A DNA stretch of 8,182 bases from the NCBI GenBank assembly GCA_005889395.1, contig VBFX01000121.1, positions 1 through 8,182 of the forward strand. Reading direction: 5' to 3'. Shown here piece after piece: positions 6,346 through 8,182 of the stretch. Within the stretch, counting starts at the first letter, position 1. Each line of letters starts with the position of its first letter. Both the position numbers and the translations under genes were made by a program. Origin of the DNA: Chloroflexota bacterium. GTDB taxonomy: Bacteria; Chloroflexota; Dormibacteria; CF-121. A model generated the notes under the pieces. It was given only the letters and a program-made list of their open reading frames with translations. It did no database searches and had not been told where the DNA came from.

Positions 6346-7111
6346 ATGCGGATTGGTCTAGACGTCGCGCAGCACCAACTCCTCTGGCCCGAACTAGCGG
6401 AAAGGGTGCAATTCGCCGAGTCCGCGGGATTCGACGGCGCCTGGGTTTTCGACCACTTCACGCCGCTGTACGGCGACCGGAATGGTCCCTGCATGGAAGC
6501 CTGGACCCTGCTGGCGGGCCTGGCGGCGCTCACCTCGCGGCTCCGCCTCGGGGTGCTGGTCACCGGCATCACCTACCGCCCCCCATCGATTCTGGCGACT
6601 GAGGCGATCACCGTCGACCACATCTCGAACGGCCGGCTCGAGCTCGGCCTGGGAGCCGCCTGGCACCAGCCGGAACACGAGGAGCTCGGGATTCCCTTCC
6701 CACCGCTGAAGGAGCGGGCGGAACGCCTGGAGGAGGGCGCGCAGGTCATCCGCCTGGTGATGACCAAGGACCGTGCGTCACCCGCCGATCTGGATCGGTG
6801 CCGGCGGCGAGCAGCTGATGTTGCCGATCGTCGCTCGCCAGGCCGACGCCTGGCATGCCTTCGGCTCCGACGATTCGCTGGCCCGCAAGTCACGACTCCT
6901 CGATCAGCTGGCGGAAAAGGCCGGACGTGACCCGAACGCGATCCTGCGCTCGGCGTCGCTCTCGCTATCGCGGCCCTGGGACCAGGTGCGCCGCCGCGCG
7001 GCGCACTTGCGCGCCGCCGGGTTCGGCTACCTGATTGCCGAGTGGCCGTCGGAAGGCAAGGGCCGGCTCAGCGAGTTTGTCGAGAAAGTCCTGCCGGAGC
7101 TCGCCGGCTAA
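6346..7111 (+). pseudogene. Luciferase-like (LLM class, F420-type) oxidoreductase, broken by internal deletion and frameshift
   Basis: The first 143 codons encode a typical LLM-class F420-dependent oxidoreductase N-terminal half: MRIGLDVAQHQLLW, FAESAGFDGAWVFDHF, LRLGVLVTGITYRPPSILA, VDHISNGRLELGLGAAW and ERLEEGAQVIRLVMTKDR. At about 6772-6775 the family similarity jumps to the next frame, which reads RHPPIWIGAGGEQLMLPIVARQADAWH and continues through a normal C-terminus to TAA at 7109-7111. Homologues carry roughly 25-30 residues between these points (a segment like SF.G.hYrl..a...P.PVQ.P) that are missing here. The lesion is therefore a deletion not divisible by three. Left unrepaired, the first frame runs to a stop at 6930 and yields a chimeric product of 194 residues. 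Such enzymes form a TIM barrel that uses F420 or FMN, and losing this strand region should abolish folding. An assembly or sequencing error cannot be excluded. The ATG at 6346 is preferred over a GTG at 6328 because it gives the family's usual MRIGLDV beginning. Confidence 0.82.
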
Positions 7112-7112
7112 C

Positions 7113-7277
7113 TCAGGATCTCTTCGCCGCCTTCTCGCGTTTGACCTTGTTCGCCTGCTTGGCGAGCGCCGTGCGCGTTTTCTTAGGCAGGTGCGCGATG
7201 GTTCTCTTCTTCTTTGCCACAGCCGCTGCCTTCTTGATGTTCTTGCGCGCCGCTGCGCGCTGTCTCTCGCTGGTCAT
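7113..7277 (-). CDS. Small lysine/arginine-rich protein, 54 residues
   Basis: A 54-residue frame starts MTSERQRAAARKNIKKAAAV and ends EKAAKRS. About a third of the residues are Lys or Arg, the rest largely Ala, with one conserved-looking core, RTIAHLPKKTRTALAKQ. It has no cysteine, no tryptophan and no membrane segment. The ATG at 7275-7277 has AAGGAGG at 7285-7291, 7 nt upstream, and a TAAGAT box stands about 28 nt upstream of the start, so expression signals are better than for many larger genes here. The stop lies 1 bp after the stop of the convergent monooxygenase remnant. I have seen similar short basic proteins in high-GC soil bacterial genomes, but I know no function. The composition suggests nucleic acid or ribosome binding, or charge neutralisation as in histone-tail-like proteins; this is inference only. 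Confidence 0.8.
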   Translation of the reverse strand: MTSERQRAAARKNIKKAAAVAKKKRTIAHLPKKTRTALAKQANKVKREKAAKRS

Positions 7278-7284
7278 GATCTGA

Positions 7285-7291
7285 CCTCCTT
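7285..7291 (-). promoter_or_regulatory. Shine-Dalgarno of the small basic protein
   Basis: The minus strand reads GGAAGGAGG followed by TCAGATC and ATG. The 7-nt spacing is optimal. This site is the main reason to accept such a short reading frame as a gene. Confidence 0.8.
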
Positions 7292-7304
7292 CCGTCTTCG
7301 TTTG

Positions 7305-7310
7305 ATCTTA
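7305..7310 (-). promoter_or_regulatory. Putative -10 box of the small basic protein gene
   Basis: The minus strand reads TAAGAT. Transcription would begin near 7298, giving a leader of about 20 nt that contains the SD. No good -35 box is visible. Confidence 0.4.
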
Positions 7311-7322
7311 GAAAGGCACGTC

Positions 7323-7352
7323 CCGGCCGGGCAAGTCGGCCCATGCGGCCGG
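7323..7352 (-). terminator. GC-rich stem-loop downstream of fdhD, possible terminator
   Basis: CCGGCCG at 7323-7329 pairs with CGGCCGG at 7346-7352, with a nested GGGC/GCCC pairing inside. It lies about 40 nt after the fdhD stop on the minus strand. There is no T-run after it, only CTTTCT some distance away, so termination is uncertain. In a sequence this GC-rich, such pairing is partly expected by chance. Confidence 0.3.
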
Positions 7353-7393
7353 CGTCAGGAGGCGAAGGCGAGAGGCTCGCGCGACCCAGGCCG

Positions 7394-8182
7394 TTAAGCC
7401 TTGATGCGCTGCCGGCCGCTGTAGACGTTTAGGCTCCGGCCCCGCAGAAACCCGATCAAGGTCTGGTTCGACGCCTGGGCCAGGTCCCGGGCCAGGCTGG
7501 AGGGCGCCGACACCGCCACCAGCACCGGGATGCGCGCCTGGAGCGCCTTCTGGACGATCTCGAACGACGTCCGACCGCTGACCATCAGGATGTGGCGGTC
7601 GAGTGGGAGCAGCCCCCGCTCGACGGCGTGGCCGACGATTTTGTCGACGGCGTTGTGCCGCCCGATGTCCTCGCGAACGACCACTGGCTCGCCCGTCGCC
7701 GTGAACAGGCCAGCCGCGTGCAGGCCGCCCGTGCGCGCGAAGATCGCCTGCTCGGAGCGGAGCCGCGCGTCGAGGCTGTAGATGATGTCGCGGTCGATGA
7801 CGAGACCGTCGTCCGGCAGCGGCGGCGCCGACTCGTGGATCGCCTCGATGCTGCTGACGCCGCAGAGTCCGCAGCTGGACGCCGCCAGGAAATTCCGTTG
7901 CCAGCGGCGGTCGACCCCGGGCGCACCGGGAGCCAGCTCGACGTCGATGACATTCTCCAGGTCGGGGTGCTCGCCGTTGGGCAGGATCCTCATCCGGGCG
8001 ACATCGGCAGCCCCGCGAATGACGCCCTCGCCATAGAGAAATCCGAGCGCCAGCTCGCGCTCGTGCCCCGGCGTTCGCATCATCACCGTCAGCGGGGTGC
8101 CGCCGACGCGGATTTCCAGCGGCTCCTCGGCAGCGAGCTGGTCGTCGACCCGGACACCGGCCTCCTCGCCGTAGCGAAGCAC
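7394..8182 (-). CDS. fdhD: Formate dehydrogenase accessory sulfurtransferase FdhD (5' end at the right edge)
   Basis: FdhD transfers sulfur from the IscS-type cysteine desulfurase to the molybdenum or tungsten bis-MGD cofactor, making formate dehydrogenases active in the cytoplasm. The 262 residues visible show EEPLEIRVGGTPLTVMMRTPGHERELALGFL (written in pieces: EEPLEIRVGG, then MRTPGHERELALGFL), the catalytic CxxC loop SSCGLCGVSSIE (C104, C107), RTGGLHAAGLF, VREDIGRHNAVDKIVGHA, the VSGRTSFEIVQKA segment and a complete C-terminus (NVYSGRQRI). The first codon at the edge is GTG, which would serve as a start. The reading frame is also open at the edge, and the CxxC sits about 15 residues earlier than in E. 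coli FdhD, so some N-terminal residues may lie outside the window. No formate dehydrogenase or molybdopterin gene is in view. A possible partner would be expected upstream, past the right edge. Confidence 0.95.
   Translation of the reverse strand: MLRYGEEAGVRVDDQLAAEEPLEIRVGGTPLTVMMRTPGHERELALGFLYGEGVIRGAADVARMRILPNGEHPDLENVIDVELAPGAPGVDRRWQRNFLAASSCGLCGVSSIEAIHESAPPLPDDGLVIDRDIIYSLDARLRSEQAIFARTGGLHAAGLFTATGEPVVVREDIGRHNAVDKIVGHAVERGLLPLDRHILMVSGRTSFEIVQKALQARIPVLVAVSAPSSLARDLAQASNQTLIGFLRGRSLNVYSGRQRIKA

Noticed and set aside
6773..7111. The second half of the monooxygenase as a separate small gene starting at GTG 6773
   Set aside because: Its sequence begins in the middle of the conserved PPIWIG barrel segment and lacks the N-terminal half of the domain. 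A downstream fragment of a broken gene explains it better.
1..8182. A new multi-gene defence, mobile or biosynthetic system
   Set aside because: The genes are on mixed strands and mostly in single-gene units with known housekeeping or enzyme families. There is no nuclease-effector pairing, reverse transcriptase, transposase, repeat array or toxin-antitoxin pair. The PIN domain here is the membrane-anchored YacL type with no antitoxin beside it.

Overview
This is a GC-rich bacterial window with tightly packed genes and no tRNA, rRNA, CRISPR array, insertion sequence or phage gene that I can see. The gene set is RadA, a membrane-anchored PIN protein of the YacL type, an F420-type luciferase-like monooxygenase and FdhD. 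Several starts seem to be leaderless, with a TANNNT box 6-9 nt before the start codon. Together these suggest a high-GC soil-type member of the Terrabacteria, such as Chloroflexota, Dormibacterota or an actinobacterial relative. This placement is an inference from gene content, not a phylogenetic result.

Layout from left to right. Positions 1-805 (minus) hold the N-terminal 268 residues of a YacL-like PIN/TRAM protein that runs off the left edge. Positions 890-1288 (plus) hold a small putative exported protein with no family I recognise. It is convergent with radA (1285-2658, minus), and the two stop codons share a CTAG. Upstream of radA on the same strand lie a six-helix membrane protein with internal repeats (2717-3328) and a YdeI/OmdA-family protein (3337-3948). 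Next comes a large exported alkaline-phosphatase-superfamily phosphoesterase (3976-6222, minus). Diverging from it is a luciferase-like monooxygenase gene (6346-7111, plus) broken by an internal deletion with a frame change. A 54-residue lysine/arginine-rich protein (7113-7277, minus) starts from a near-perfect ribosome binding site. The right edge holds fdhD (7394-8182, minus), which may lack a few N-terminal residues.

Functional links. RadA and YacL are neighbours in many Gram-positive genomes (clpC-radA-disA-yacL). Here disA is absent from between them and the small convergent ORF occupies that gap. The YdeI-like gene and the membrane protein are 8 bp apart and may be co-transcribed, while radA has its own apparent promoter. 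The remaining genes look like independent single-gene units: an extracytoplasmic phosphoesterase, a decayed F420 enzyme, a small basic protein and a formate dehydrogenase maturation factor. I found no convincing novel multi-gene system. The observations most worth checking are the broken monooxygenase, the small basic protein, the ORF in the radA-yacL gap, the repeat-built membrane protein and the run of leaderless-looking starts.
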